Source of the DNA: Bacteroidales bacterium
GTDB lineage: Bacteria; Bacteroidota; Bacteroidia; Bacteroidales; JAFGXI01
Assembly: GCA_016936665.1 (NCBI GenBank)
Contig: JAFGXI010000005.1
Location: forward strand, 1 to 64,000
DNA length: 64,000 bases
Direction: 5' to 3'
Shown here: positions 1 to 7,692 of the stretch, piece after piece
Numbering within the stretch: position 1 is the first letter of the stretch
How the letters are laid out: every line of letters begins with the position of its first letter
Notes under the pieces: model-generated
Told to the model about the DNA's origin: nothing
Seen by the model: only the letters and a program-made list of their open reading frames with translations
The model's database searches: none
Translations under genes and position numbers: made by a program

Positions 1-573
1 ACACAAACAAGCACAGTAACTGCAGGAACTTATTCTGTTGAAGTAGAAGATGCTAATGGATGTTTAGGGACTTCTGTTAGTGTAGTTGTTGTAGAAAATC
101 CTTTACCGATAGTATTTTTAGGAAATGATACTATAATTTGTGATGACGCTACACTCGATATTGATGCCGGTTCTTTTGCATCCTATACATGGAATACAGG
201 TTCCGATGAGGCCACGATTACAGTTGATGAGGCAGGCACATACATTGTAGAAGTTACAGACGAGAATGGTTGTACAGCTACAGACGATATTGTAGTCGAT
301 TTAACAGTTTGTATCGGCATCGATGAAATTGGCGAAACATACAGAATAGAAGTTTACCCAAATCCTGCTAACGATTTATTAAATGTTAATTACAACATTA
401 AAGCAAATATAAGTGAGCTAGCTGTAGTCGATATGTTCGGACGAGTATTAATACAATCAACAATAGACTCTAACAGCCAACAATTCGATGTTAGCAGTTT
501 AAATACAGGCGTATATTTTGTAAAAATTCAGTGGTCAGGTAAAACAGAAATTATCAAATTTATTAAACAATAA
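1..573 (+). CDS. T9SS-secreted protein, C-terminal fragment with type A sorting domain
   Basis: The frame is open from the first base and ends in TAA at 571-573, so only the last 190 residues are present. Two Ig/PKD-like repeats with the pattern G-T-Y-x-V-E-V-x-D-x-N-G-C are visible, the second ending near residue 100. The last 80 or so residues are a type A sorting domain (Por_Secre_tail): YPNPANDLLNV, then a MFGRV turn, LNTGVYFVKI and a lysine-rich end. Proteins with this tail cross the outer membrane through the type IX secretion system and are released or anchored at the surface. The catalytic or binding part lies outside the window, so function is unknown. Confidence 0.9.
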   Translation, partial: TQTSTVTAGTYSVEVEDANGCLGTSVSVVVVENPLPIVFLGNDTIICDDATLDIDAGSFASYTWNTGSDEATITVDEAGTYIVEVTDENGCTATDDIVVDLTVCIGIDEIGETYRIEVYPNPANDLLNVNYNIKANISELAVVDMFGRVLIQSTIDSNSQQFDVSSLNTGVYFVKIQWSGKTEIIKFIKQ

Positions 574-598
574 TCAATAACAGTAAAATTTCAAAGAG

Positions 599-991
599 AT
601 GAAACAGATATCAATTTTATTAGCAGTCGTGAGTGTAGCATTATTTGCGAGTTGTGGAAATCAACAACCTTCTGCAGACGAACTTAATCAAGAAGTTGTA
701 GCACCAGCCGGCATCGACTACACCGATGTGCAAGGTAGTTGGGAGCTGGAATCTGTTGAAGGCACAAATTTCGAGATGTATAAAGGTACAGTGCTTAAAT
801 TCGACGAAGATGTGATGTATTACACCCAAAACACAAACGAAAAAATGGGAACTTTCTTTGTAAAAGATGGCGAATTACATTACACTTATCAGGGTTTAAA
901 CGAAGTCACCGAAAAGGTAAGCATTGTAGATGGCAAATTGCAATTAATTAATGGTGCCGATCAGATATTTACATACAAGAAAATACAATAA
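599..991 (+). CDS. Lipocalin-like lipoprotein
   Basis: 130 residues with a lipoprotein signal peptide; the lipobox is LFASC with the lipidated Cys at residue 19. After a short linker comes a small beta-barrel-like domain beginning GSWELESVEG, the usual opening of Bacteroidota lipocalin-like proteins (YDVQGSWEL... then alternating strands to IFTYKK). No ligand can be named. It is followed six bases later by a second lipoprotein of similar plan (998-1366), and the two look like a tandem paralogous pair. Located 25 bases after the T9SS gene, it may share its transcript. Confidence 0.8.
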   Translation: MKQISILLAVVSVALFASCGNQQPSADELNQEVVAPAGIDYTDVQGSWELESVEGTNFEMYKGTVLKFDEDVMYYTQNTNEKMGTFFVKDGELHYTYQGLNEVTEKVSIVDGKLQLINGADQIFTYKKIQ

Positions 992-997
992 TTTAAA

Positions 998-1366
998 ATG
1001 AAATCGTTTTTGTATTTTTTTGTTGCAACTAATTTAACAATACTATTGTTAAGTTGCACTAGTGCATCCACCAAATCTGTCGATATGAGTTTATCACCAA
1101 ACGAACGCATACAAGGTTCTTGGGAAGTTATTGGAGCAACTGGAGCCATGTCGGATTTGAATAAAGGAACTCGATATATCTTTCAAGGACAAGATTTAAC
1201 TACTTCAAACGGTATCGAAATCAAAGGACAATTTAAGGTTAATGACTCAACAATAATCTGGGTATTGCCTAATATGGAAATGAATTATACTTACCGATTC
1301 GAAGGTGAACAATTAATTATTGAACCATTAAATTCTGGTCAGATTTTAACTTTAGAAAAGCAATAA
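998..1366 (+). CDS. Lipocalin-like lipoprotein, paralogue of the upstream gene
   Basis: 122 residues; signal peptide with lipobox LLLSC (Cys near residue 20). The domain starts IQGSWEVIGATG and contains LNKGTRYIFQG, matching VQGSWELESVEG and MYKGTVLKFDE of the preceding gene, so the pair probably arose by duplication. Probably tethered to the inner leaflet of the outer membrane or the cell surface. Function unknown. A terminator follows. Confidence 0.78.
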   Translation: MKSFLYFFVATNLTILLLSCTSASTKSVDMSLSPNERIQGSWEVIGATGAMSDLNKGTRYIFQGQDLTTSNGIEIKGQFKVNDSTIIWVLPNMEMNYTYRFEGEQLIIEPLNSGQILTLEKQ

Positions 1367-1397
1367 TCAAATAACAATTCTCGTAGGTAATTTAATT

Positions 1398-1425
1398 AGG
1401 TTGGGTAGCAATGCTCAACCTTTTT
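1398..1425 (+). terminator. Rho-independent terminator
   Basis: An 8-bp stem (1398-1405 with 1414-1421, one G-U pair) around an 8-base loop is followed by a T run at 1421-1425. It closes the lipoprotein pair. Confidence 0.75.
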
Positions 1426-1440
1426 CTATACTTATAATTA

Positions 1441-1464
1441 AAAAAAAACGAGCCCACGTTGGGC
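1441..1464 (-). terminator. Rho-independent terminator (minus strand)
   Basis: Read on the minus strand, stem GCCCA/TGGGC (1452-1456 with 1460-1464) is followed by TCG and eight T residues (plus-strand A run 1441-1448). It lies just downstream of the lipoprotein gene 1498-2346. Confidence 0.75.
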
Positions 1465-1497
1465 CCGCCGTCGAAGTATGTAAATTGATTTTAAAAT

Positions 1498-2346
1498 TTA
1501 GTTTACAGTAACTGTATAGTTATTATCATTTACGGTGTATGTTACATTTCTGTCGCAAACGTTCGGTTCGTATGTACCATAGTCAACATTTACAGTGAAA
1601 CCTTGAGTTTGCACAGTTAGCGTACCTTGTTGGATGAATCTGCACCCTACTTTTACCCATAGAGGTTCGTTGGTTGCGATTGAGTAGGCATTACCTTCAG
1701 CATCAACACCAGTGTTTTCTCCGGATATTTCCCATATATCATCGAAAGGCCATAATATTGATGATTCACCAACTAACCATCTTCTGTTTTGGTCAGATTC
1801 CCAAGATGTATATTCGCCACTTGGTGCGGTTATTCTAGCGCCAATTACTTCGAAATGATAGTTTAATAAACTGTCGTTATCTCTTCCTAAATTGGTTAAA
1901 ACTTTAGAACCTTCGATGTGATAATCGTTGATGTAGAAATCTTCTAGTGAAGTAGTGATAACTGTTCCACTTTCTCTAAATCTTCCGTTAGAAGTTACAA
2001 CAATACGTCCTTTAAATTGATCGGTAGAATTGGTAGGGGTGCAATAAGTATCACCATAATCGATTATTAGCGAAGTGACTATACCATTCGAAATAGTTAC
2101 ATCAATTTGAGGGCATCCGGTTTCTGTGTCGCGGTTATAAGTAGACTTCGAACCTGAGCTTTCAGCATTTTGAACTTCGTCGCCTACAATTTTAAAAATA
2201 TTGTCGAACATCGATTCTGCATTACCGTCGTCTTGTATTGTCTGCTCAGCAGCTTCGCGTCCGGCTTTGTCTTCATCAGTTTTTTTACAAGCACTAAATG
2301 TTAGGGCTATAACTGAAATAACGATTAAAAAATGAATTGTTTTCAT
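1498..2346 (-). CDS. Lipoprotein of an uncharacterised Bacteroidota family
   Basis: 282 residues; signal peptide with lipobox LTFSAC, Cys at about residue 20. The mature part has a helical acidic start, then a beta-rich region with the sequence pattern TGCPQIDVTISNG, LIIDYGDTYC, FKGRIVVTSNGRFRESG and YHIEGSKVLTNLG. I recognise this arrangement from secreted Bacteroidota proteins that occur singly, but no function is known to me. Four or more cysteines outside the lipobox could form disulphides. Single-gene unit with its own terminator. Confidence 0.75.
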   Translation of the reverse strand: MKTIHFLIVISVIALTFSACKKTDEDKAGREAAEQTIQDDGNAESMFDNIFKIVGDEVQNAESSGSKSTYNRDTETGCPQIDVTISNGIVTSLIIDYGDTYCTPTNSTDQFKGRIVVTSNGRFRESGTVITTSLEDFYINDYHIEGSKVLTNLGRDNDSLLNYHFEVIGARITAPSGEYTSWESDQNRRWLVGESSILWPFDDIWEISGENTGVDAEGNAYSIATNEPLWVKVGCRFIQQGTLTVQTQGFTVNVDYGTYEPNVCDRNVTYTVNDNNYTVTVN

Positions 2347-2464
2347 AACTCTATTATTTGATGATTATTATTTCTTTAAAAATGTTTACATCTTTAAAAC
2401 ACCAATAAATAGACTTACCCCTATAAAAATTGGAAAATTTTTTAAATAATTATAAAACAGATAG

Positions 2465-2962
2465 TTAAGAGCGTATTAAATGAGAATAAGTGTAATCATA
2501 TTCATTTTTTTCATCTTTTTTATGAACGATTTTTTCTAATTCTACCCATATCGATCGATCGATAGTTGGAAAAAAAGTATCGGCATCGCCAGAATATTCA
2601 ACCTCTGTAAGATATAAATGATTGACGGTATTCAGAAAAAGCTTGTATAAACTCGCTCCACCAATAATAAAAACTTGCTCATTTGGCTCGATAATAGAAT
2701 ACAATTCATTTATAGATTTAACAGATTCAATATTTGGAGCATCAATTTTATTATTCGATAAAACAATATTACGTCTATTGGGCAAAGCACCTTTGGGTAA
2801 GGATTCGAAAGTTTTACGACCCATTACTATAGTGTGCCCTGTTGTTATAGACTTAAAACGTTTTAAATCGTCTGATAATCGCCACAATAAATTGTTATTT
2901 TTTCCAATTTCGTTGTTTTGTCCAATTGCGACAATCATCGACCAATTATTTTGTAATGGCAT
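2465..2962 (-). CDS. folA: Dihydrofolate reductase
   Basis: 165 residues, normal length. It reduces dihydrofolate to tetrahydrofolate with NADPH in the cytoplasm, feeding thymidylate, purine and Met synthesis. Family marks are IVAIGQNNEIGKNNNLLWRL near the N-terminus (the WRLSDDLKRFK segment holds the substrate-binding acid), GRKTFESLP for NADPH binding, and VFIIGGASLY. The ATG overlaps the stop of the upstream lipoprotein gene in a TAATG junction, which supports this start over the internal Met at residue 9 and suggests translational coupling. Confidence 0.95.
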   Translation of the reverse strand: MPLQNNWSMIVAIGQNNEIGKNNNLLWRLSDDLKRFKSITTGHTIVMGRKTFESLPKGALPNRRNIVLSNNKIDAPNIESVKSINELYSIIEPNEQVFIIGGASLYKLFLNTVNHLYLTEVEYSGDADTFFPTIDRSIWVELEKIVHKKDEKNEYDYTYSHLIRS

Positions 2963-3327
2963 TAGTCGATGGATTTAATACTTATTACTTCTAGGTAAAT
3001 AGGTCCGCCGGAAACTGGATAGCCTTTTATTTCTGTAGCTGTGATTTCTACAACTTTATCGATATATGCATCCAAATTCTCTTTCGACCTTAAAGCAAAA
3101 ACACCTTGGTCTGTTTTTAATACATGCGAACCATACTGGTAGGTTGTAATACCTTGTTTATGAATAGTGCCCGAATAGATTTTACTTGTGCTACTTTGTT
3201 CGGATGTTGTCGATCGCTCAACTTGAATTTGATCATTTTCTTTTGCCACAGATTCCTTTGTTTTGCATGCGTTTATCGATATAAACATGGTAACTATTAC
3301 AATCGAAATAAGCTTATAATGTCTCAT
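2962..3327 (-). CDS. Small lipoprotein co-transcribed with folA
   Basis: 121 residues from the Met that begins MRHYKLISIVIVT; a longer frame reaches 3372, but the promoter-like element at 3348-3355 and the signal peptide favour 3327. Lipobox INAC. The mature domain (SGTIHKQGITTYQYGSHVL... GYPVSGGPIYLEV) looks like a small OB-type barrel, without known function. It overlaps folA by one base (TAATG), so the two are probably translated together, an odd pairing of an envelope lipoprotein with a folate enzyme. Confidence 0.72.
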   Translation of the reverse strand: MRHYKLISIVIVTMFISINACKTKESVAKENDQIQVERSTTSEQSSTSKIYSGTIHKQGITTYQYGSHVLKTDQGVFALRSKENLDAYIDKVVEITATEIKGYPVSGGPIYLEVISIKSID

Positions 3328-3347
3328 ATTTTTTTTTGATAAATGTA

Positions 3348-3355
3348 CAAATTTA
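3348..3355 (-). promoter_or_regulatory. Bacteroidota -7 promoter element for the lipoprotein-folA unit
   Basis: Minus strand TAAATTTG matches TAnnTTTG. It lies about 20 bases before the chosen ATG at 3327. No clear -33 TTG at the standard distance. Confidence 0.5.
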
Positions 3356-3370
3356 TTAGTACCGAAAAGC

Positions 3371-3395
3371 AAAAGAGGTCGCCAATGGCAACCCC
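3371..3395 (-). terminator. Terminator of the outer-membrane barrel gene
   Basis: On the minus strand a 9-bp stem (two G-U pairs; plus-strand arms 3375-3383 and 3387-3395) around a 3-base loop is followed by TTTTGCTTTT. A T run at 3396-3401 on the plus strand makes it potentially bidirectional. Confidence 0.65.
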
Positions 3396-3427
3396 TTTTT
3401 TAACAATTTGAAAAAATTACTACTAAA

Positions 3428-4813
3428 CTACTTCTTTTCGCTTGAGAAAAAACTTGGTTTTACTATTAACATAGTATAAACAAAATATTGTTGACCTGCT
3501 TTATCGTCGGTAATGCTATTATTAGCATCGTAGGTAACCATAGATTTCATTTCTTTAAATGAATCGGACATCATAAAGAAAGAACCACCAATCATTAACA
3601 TTACTTCTTTCGAGAATTTATGTTTATAGCTTAAGTCGATACCTGTTCCAAGACCTTTTTCGTATAAAATTTTATCACCGTTGTCGTCCATTCTAGAAGT
3701 GTATAGATCGTTAGCTAACATAGGTAACCATATTCCTAAACCAAAATTCCCTTTTTCAGATGTTTTGTAATTTAATTTAAGATAAGGATCCATCATTCCG
3801 GCATTTTTCATATGCGCAGGCATAACAAAATAATCTAAATTACCACCATAATATGGATGACGACCACCATTTAATAAATCGAAAGTATGATTGATCGTAT
3901 TATACAAAGAGTCAGTATTGGTTGCATCATGTCCAGAAAGCATTTCAACACCGGCAGAAATTTCTAATTTTTTCTCCATAGCTCTAAACCCTAGATTAAC
4001 ATCTAGCATATATGCCGAAGATTTTTGATGTCCTGTTGTACTTAAAGCAGTTTCACCATGTTGGAAATATGCTGATAAACCACCGAAAACGCCATCGGTT
4101 GCTTTTTTACCATTGTTGTAGTTTAAAATAACACCTTCGGTGGCTTTCATATATAAAATATTTGCGTTAGCGGCATCTTGTTTTCCTGAAAAAATAAAAT
4201 TAAAACTAGCATCAAATTTTTCGTTTACTGCTTTTTTAATATTTAAAAAGTTAACGGTTTTCAAGCGATCTGGAAATGCGTTGATGTATTCTCCTGTACC
4301 AGGATTCATGTCGTTATTATAAGAAAGGCCTAAATCGATAAACAAACCGCTTTCTTTGTTATGCATTTTGTATAAAAGACCATCATAAGACAATCCTGTA
4401 GTCCACCAGTCTCTGTGTGAGATTAACCTTGATCCATTGTATTTCCATTCTTGACGACCAACTTTTAAAGCTGAATTTTGGCCTAATTTAAGTTCTACCC
4501 ATGCTTCGTAGATGCCTAATCCGTAAGAATTTCTTTGGTTACCTGTAGCGTTGTAAAAGTCGTCGGATCCCCATACTCTTGCATCTTGAAGTGTAAAGTT
4601 TGCCGAGTATTTTTCCGATGTGTAACCAAAAATTAAACGGCTCCTTTGGTCAGCACCAAAAGTAGCTGGAGTTTCTTTTGCAACAGGAGATTTGTAACCA
4701 TGTAACATTTGGAAGCGTGTTTTAAATTGCCCATCAATGGTTAACTGTGCAAAAGTAGTACTAGATAATAATATGAGTACTGCTAAGATTAGTTTACTAG
4801 ATGTTGTTTTCAT
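3428..4813 (-). CDS. Outer-membrane beta-barrel protein, alginate-export/porin-like
   Basis: 461 residues with signal peptide ending TTFAQ. The rest is alternating beta strands. Near the N-terminus FKTRFQMLHGY, DQRSRLIFGY, ANFTLQDARVWG and VELKLGQNSALKVGRQEWKY follow the pattern of alginate-export/Bacteroidota porins (strand, Gly-Arg-Gln-Glu turn, strand). Predicted to sit in the outer membrane as a channel; substrate unknown. It has no obvious operon partner and is set off by a 430-base AT-rich upstream region and a terminator. Confidence 0.75.
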   Translation of the reverse strand: MKTTSSKLILAVLILLSSTTFAQLTIDGQFKTRFQMLHGYKSPVAKETPATFGADQRSRLIFGYTSEKYSANFTLQDARVWGSDDFYNATGNQRNSYGLGIYEAWVELKLGQNSALKVGRQEWKYNGSRLISHRDWWTTGLSYDGLLYKMHNKESGLFIDLGLSYNNDMNPGTGEYINAFPDRLKTVNFLNIKKAVNEKFDASFNFIFSGKQDAANANILYMKATEGVILNYNNGKKATDGVFGGLSAYFQHGETALSTTGHQKSSAYMLDVNLGFRAMEKKLEISAGVEMLSGHDATNTDSLYNTINHTFDLLNGGRHPYYGGNLDYFVMPAHMKNAGMMDPYLKLNYKTSEKGNFGLGIWLPMLANDLYTSRMDDNGDKILYEKGLGTGIDLSYKHKFSKEVMLMIGGSFFMMSDSFKEMKSMVTYDANNSITDDKAGQQYFVYTMLIVKPSFFSSEKK

Positions 4814-5249
4814 ATTCTTCTTTATTGATTAATATTCATAAATAATCTGATTGATATATACACTTGTAGATATTACCACATAACAAAACTAAATCTAGAA
4901 GTATGCTAAATACATGACAATTGTCAATCTCTTTTATGTTCTAGAATATTTATTTGTTCTTCAAGTTTAAATCAATGTTTTTCAGAAAATATTAATTTTT
5001 TCGCATGTATTTAATCTTAATAATACAATATAAAATACTCAACCAAAAAAATTATAAACAATACACATACTATAAAATAATGTTCTTATACATTATATAA
5101 ACACAACAATAAAAATTATATAGTACAGAAAAAAAGATAAAAAATAAATATAAAAACTATACATAGTATATTTTATATATTGTCATAAAGTTTTTTTACC
5201 ACTGCAAAAGCAATATTTAGGTATATTTGTACAAATATATTTTAGGATC
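4814..5249. other. AT-rich divergent intergenic region
   Basis: A 436-base gap between the minus-strand barrel gene and the plus-strand phosphate genes, with very long A/T runs (especially 5030-5200). It contains a 12-bp palindrome TGACAATTGTCA (4915-4926) on the barrel-gene side and an 18-bp palindrome (5222-5239) on the phosphate side. I see no coding frame or RNA gene in it. Confidence 0.6.
5222..5239 (+). promoter_or_regulatory. 18-bp perfect palindrome overlapping a promoter element
   Basis: TATATTTGTACAAATATA is a perfect inverted repeat. Its left half (5222-5229, TATATTTG) is also a TAnnTTTG -7 element, placed 20 bases before the ATG of the DUF47 gene. A dimeric regulator bound here would block polymerase. 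Regulator identity is unknown. Confidence 0.5.
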
Positions 5250-5897
5250 ATGAAAATCTTTAAAACTTCAAAATCTGTCATTAAGAATATCGACGATTTT
5301 TACGATACAATAGATATAGGTTTATTAAATTTTAAAGAAGGGTTAAAACATTACCTCGATGGAAATCTTGCAGAGTTCGAAAAAAAACTAAGAACTTTGG
5401 AAAAATTAGAAGGTAAAGCAGATGCGATAAAAAGAAGCATCGAAAACGAATTTTATTTACACTCTATTTTACCAAATTTTTCGAGCGATGTTTTACGACT
5501 CCTCGAAAAGTCGGATGATATAATAGATATGGCTAAAGAAAATTTAAGCCAATTCGATGTAGAAATACCTAACATCCCTGAAGTGCTAATTAACGATTTT
5601 ATTCGTTTGGCTGATATTTCGGTAGCAGCGACAGAAAATGTTATACCATCTGCTAGAATTTTTTTTACATCTCCAGATAAAGCCAAAGAAGGTTTACAGA
5701 AAGTTGCTTTTTACGAAAGAGAAGCCGATAAGCTTGCAAATCAAATTAAAAGGAAATTATTTCGTGAGATGGATGAATTGAAATTAAGCGAAAAAATTCA
5801 CTTGCGTTATTTTGCCCTTCATATCGAAGAGATCTCGGATGCATCTGAATTGGTGTCAAATATCCTAAGTGCTCTTATTTTAAAAAGCAGAATGTAA
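5250..5897 (+). CDS. DUF47/PhoU-like accessory protein of the phosphate transporter
   Basis: 215 residues, all-helical and cytoplasmic. The pattern (YDTIDIGLLNFKEGLKHYLDG, LEGKADAIKRSIENEFY, LLEKSDDIIDMAKENL, EREADKLANQIKR and the final LHIEEISDASELVSNIL) is that of the DUF47 family, relatives of PhoU. Acidic E/D-x3-D motifs in PhoU proteins bind metal. DUF47 genes are very often paired with a pit gene, as here: the PiT gene starts nine bases downstream. It probably controls or couples transport through the PiT protein. It opens the phosphate-related region and has a palindromic element at its promoter. Confidence 0.9.
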   Translation: MKIFKTSKSVIKNIDDFYDTIDIGLLNFKEGLKHYLDGNLAEFEKKLRTLEKLEGKADAIKRSIENEFYLHSILPNFSSDVLRLLEKSDDIIDMAKENLSQFDVEIPNIPEVLINDFIRLADISVAATENVIPSARIFFTSPDKAKEGLQKVAFYEREADKLANQIKRKLFREMDELKLSEKIHLRYFALHIEEISDASELVSNILSALILKSRM

Positions 5898-5906
5898 CAT
5901 TGAAGT

Positions 5907-7658
5907 ATGTTTTTGTTTTTTTTATCTAGCGGACTCTTTTTGGGTTGGACCTTAGGCGCCAACGATGCTGCCAATGTATTTGGTTCGGCTGTCGGCTCAA
6001 AAATGGTTAAATTTCGAAAAGCAGCTATTGTTGCATCTGTTTTTGTTATTTTAGGCGCTGTCATTCAGGGAGCTGGCGCTTCGCATACGCTAGGAAAACT
6101 TGGGTCTATTTCTGCATTAGGAGGTGCATTTACAGTGGCCTTAGCATCTGGTTTAACGGTTTTTGGAATGACCAAATTCCGCTTGCCGATATCAACTTCT
6201 CAAGCCATAGTTGGAGCCATCATTGGATGGAACTTCTTCACAGGAAATCCTACAGATTACAGCTCATTAACAAAGATTGTTACAACATGGATATCCGGGC
6301 CAATTTTAGGAGCTATTTTCGCTATTATCCTATATATTTCATTAAAAAAATTAATAAGAAAACTACAGATTCATCTAATACTCTTAGATGCTTATATTAG
6401 GAATGCGCTTATTATTGTCGGAGCCTTTGGCTCATATAGTTTAGGAGCCAACAATATAGCAAATGTTGTAGGCGTGTTTGTACCTTCGGCACCCAATATT
6501 GTATTGAATTTTGGTTTGTTTACACTAGATGGCGTTCAATTGTTATTCTTGCTAGGAGGTATTGCTATCGCGGTTGGAATAATTACTTATTCAAAAAGAG
6601 TGATGATGACTGTTGGCGACGATATTATGAAACTATCGGCCGAAGCCTCATTGGTTGTAGTATTAGCGCACTCGCTTGTTCTATTTGTGTTTTCTTCTTC
6701 GAGTTTATCAAACTTTTTTGTAAGTATAGGCTTACCTGCAATTCCGTTGGTGCCCGTTTCTAGTTCACAAGCTATTGTTGGATCTATAATGGGAATAGGC
6801 TTACTTAAAGGAGGAAGAAACATTAAATTTAATGTGCTAGGAAATATATCGATAGGATGGATTTTGACACCCATTTTAGCAGGACTTAGTTCATTTATCA
6901 GCTTGTTTTTTGTGAGTAATGTTTTTAAAATTCAAGTATCAGAAGGTTCTGAAAAAGCAGCTAATCAAGCTGTCGAAATCGGTTTACAGACTCTCGATAA
7001 AGCTAACAATAATTCAATAGACTTATTTCAGCCCACTTTGTATGCAATAATACTTGCTTTATCGGCGGGTGTAGCGTTCCTTTTGTATAAACAAACCCGC
7101 TATAAAAAAGAAAAAAATATTGCCAGCTTCAACGAGCAAGAAAAAACGTATCAAATTCAAACTAATCTTTTAAAAAAAGAAATCGAATCGACTAACTTAA
7201 CTAATAAAAAATTAGAAAATGAAGTCAACTACAAGAAACAAGAGTTGATGAACTTTGCGCTTAGTATTATCCAAAAAAATGAGTTTTTAGAAAAATTAAA
7301 AGCCAAAATTAATAAATTGAAGGACAAATCCGATCTTGAACTAAATCACGATGATTTAAATAAATTATCGAGATTAATCAACGAAAATTTAAACTTAGAT
7401 AAAGAAAGAGAAAATTTCGATTTGTATGTGTCGGATATGAATAGTGAGTTCTTTTTTAGGCTGAATAAAAAGTACCCTGGCTTAACCGAGAATGATAAAA
7501 AATTATGTGCATTAATTCGATTAAAGTTATCCTCTAAGGAAATTGCGAGTTTAATAAATATTTCTCCTAAAAGTGTAGAAGTAAACCGATATCGATTAAG
7601 AAAGAAAATGAATATACAACACGACGAACGCCTGTCGGATGTAATTAATAAATTATAA
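5907..7658 (+). CDS. PiT inorganic phosphate transporter fused to a coiled coil and LuxR-type DNA-binding domain
   Basis: 583 residues. Residues 1 to about 398 are a PiT (SLC20) phosphate symporter: the duplicated signature appears as LGANDAANVFG near residue 16 and LGANNIANVVG near residue 178, with SSSQAIVG and about ten hydrophobic segments. After the last one (IILALSAGVAFLLY) comes a charged coiled-coil region (about 405-520), then at 523-575 a LuxR/GerE-type helix-turn-helix: LTENDKKLCALIRLKLSSKE, IASLINISPKSVEVNRYRLR. This tail is the one normally attached to Bacteroidota Y_Y_Y sensor proteins. Both parts are in one uninterrupted frame. I infer a membrane-bound transporter that may also regulate transcription. 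Family and transport role are secure; DNA binding is inferred. Confidence 0.9.
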   Translation: MFLFFLSSGLFLGWTLGANDAANVFGSAVGSKMVKFRKAAIVASVFVILGAVIQGAGASHTLGKLGSISALGGAFTVALASGLTVFGMTKFRLPISTSQAIVGAIIGWNFFTGNPTDYSSLTKIVTTWISGPILGAIFAIILYISLKKLIRKLQIHLILLDAYIRNALIIVGAFGSYSLGANNIANVVGVFVPSAPNIVLNFGLFTLDGVQLLFLLGGIAIAVGIITYSKRVMMTVGDDIMKLSAEASLVVVLAHSLVLFVFSSSSLSNFFVSIGLPAIPLVPVSSSQAIVGSIMGIGLLKGGRNIKFNVLGNISIGWILTPILAGLSSFISLFFVSNVFKIQVSEGSEKAANQAVEIGLQTLDKANNNSIDLFQPTLYAIILALSAGVAFLLYKQTRYKKEKNIASFNEQEKTYQIQTNLLKKEIESTNLTNKKLENEVNYKKQELMNFALSIIQKNEFLEKLKAKINKLKDKSDLELNHDDLNKLSRLINENLNLDKERENFDLYVSDMNSEFFFRLNKKYPGLTENDKKLCALIRLKLSSKEIASLINISPKSVEVNRYRLRKKMNIQHDERLSDVINKL

Positions 7659-7692
7659 ACACAAATTATTGAAAACAATAAATATCATAAAT

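Noticed and set aside
3328..3372. Extended start of the lipoprotein before folA
   Set aside because: It covers a TAnnTTTG element and would place 15 residues before a complete lipoprotein signal peptide.
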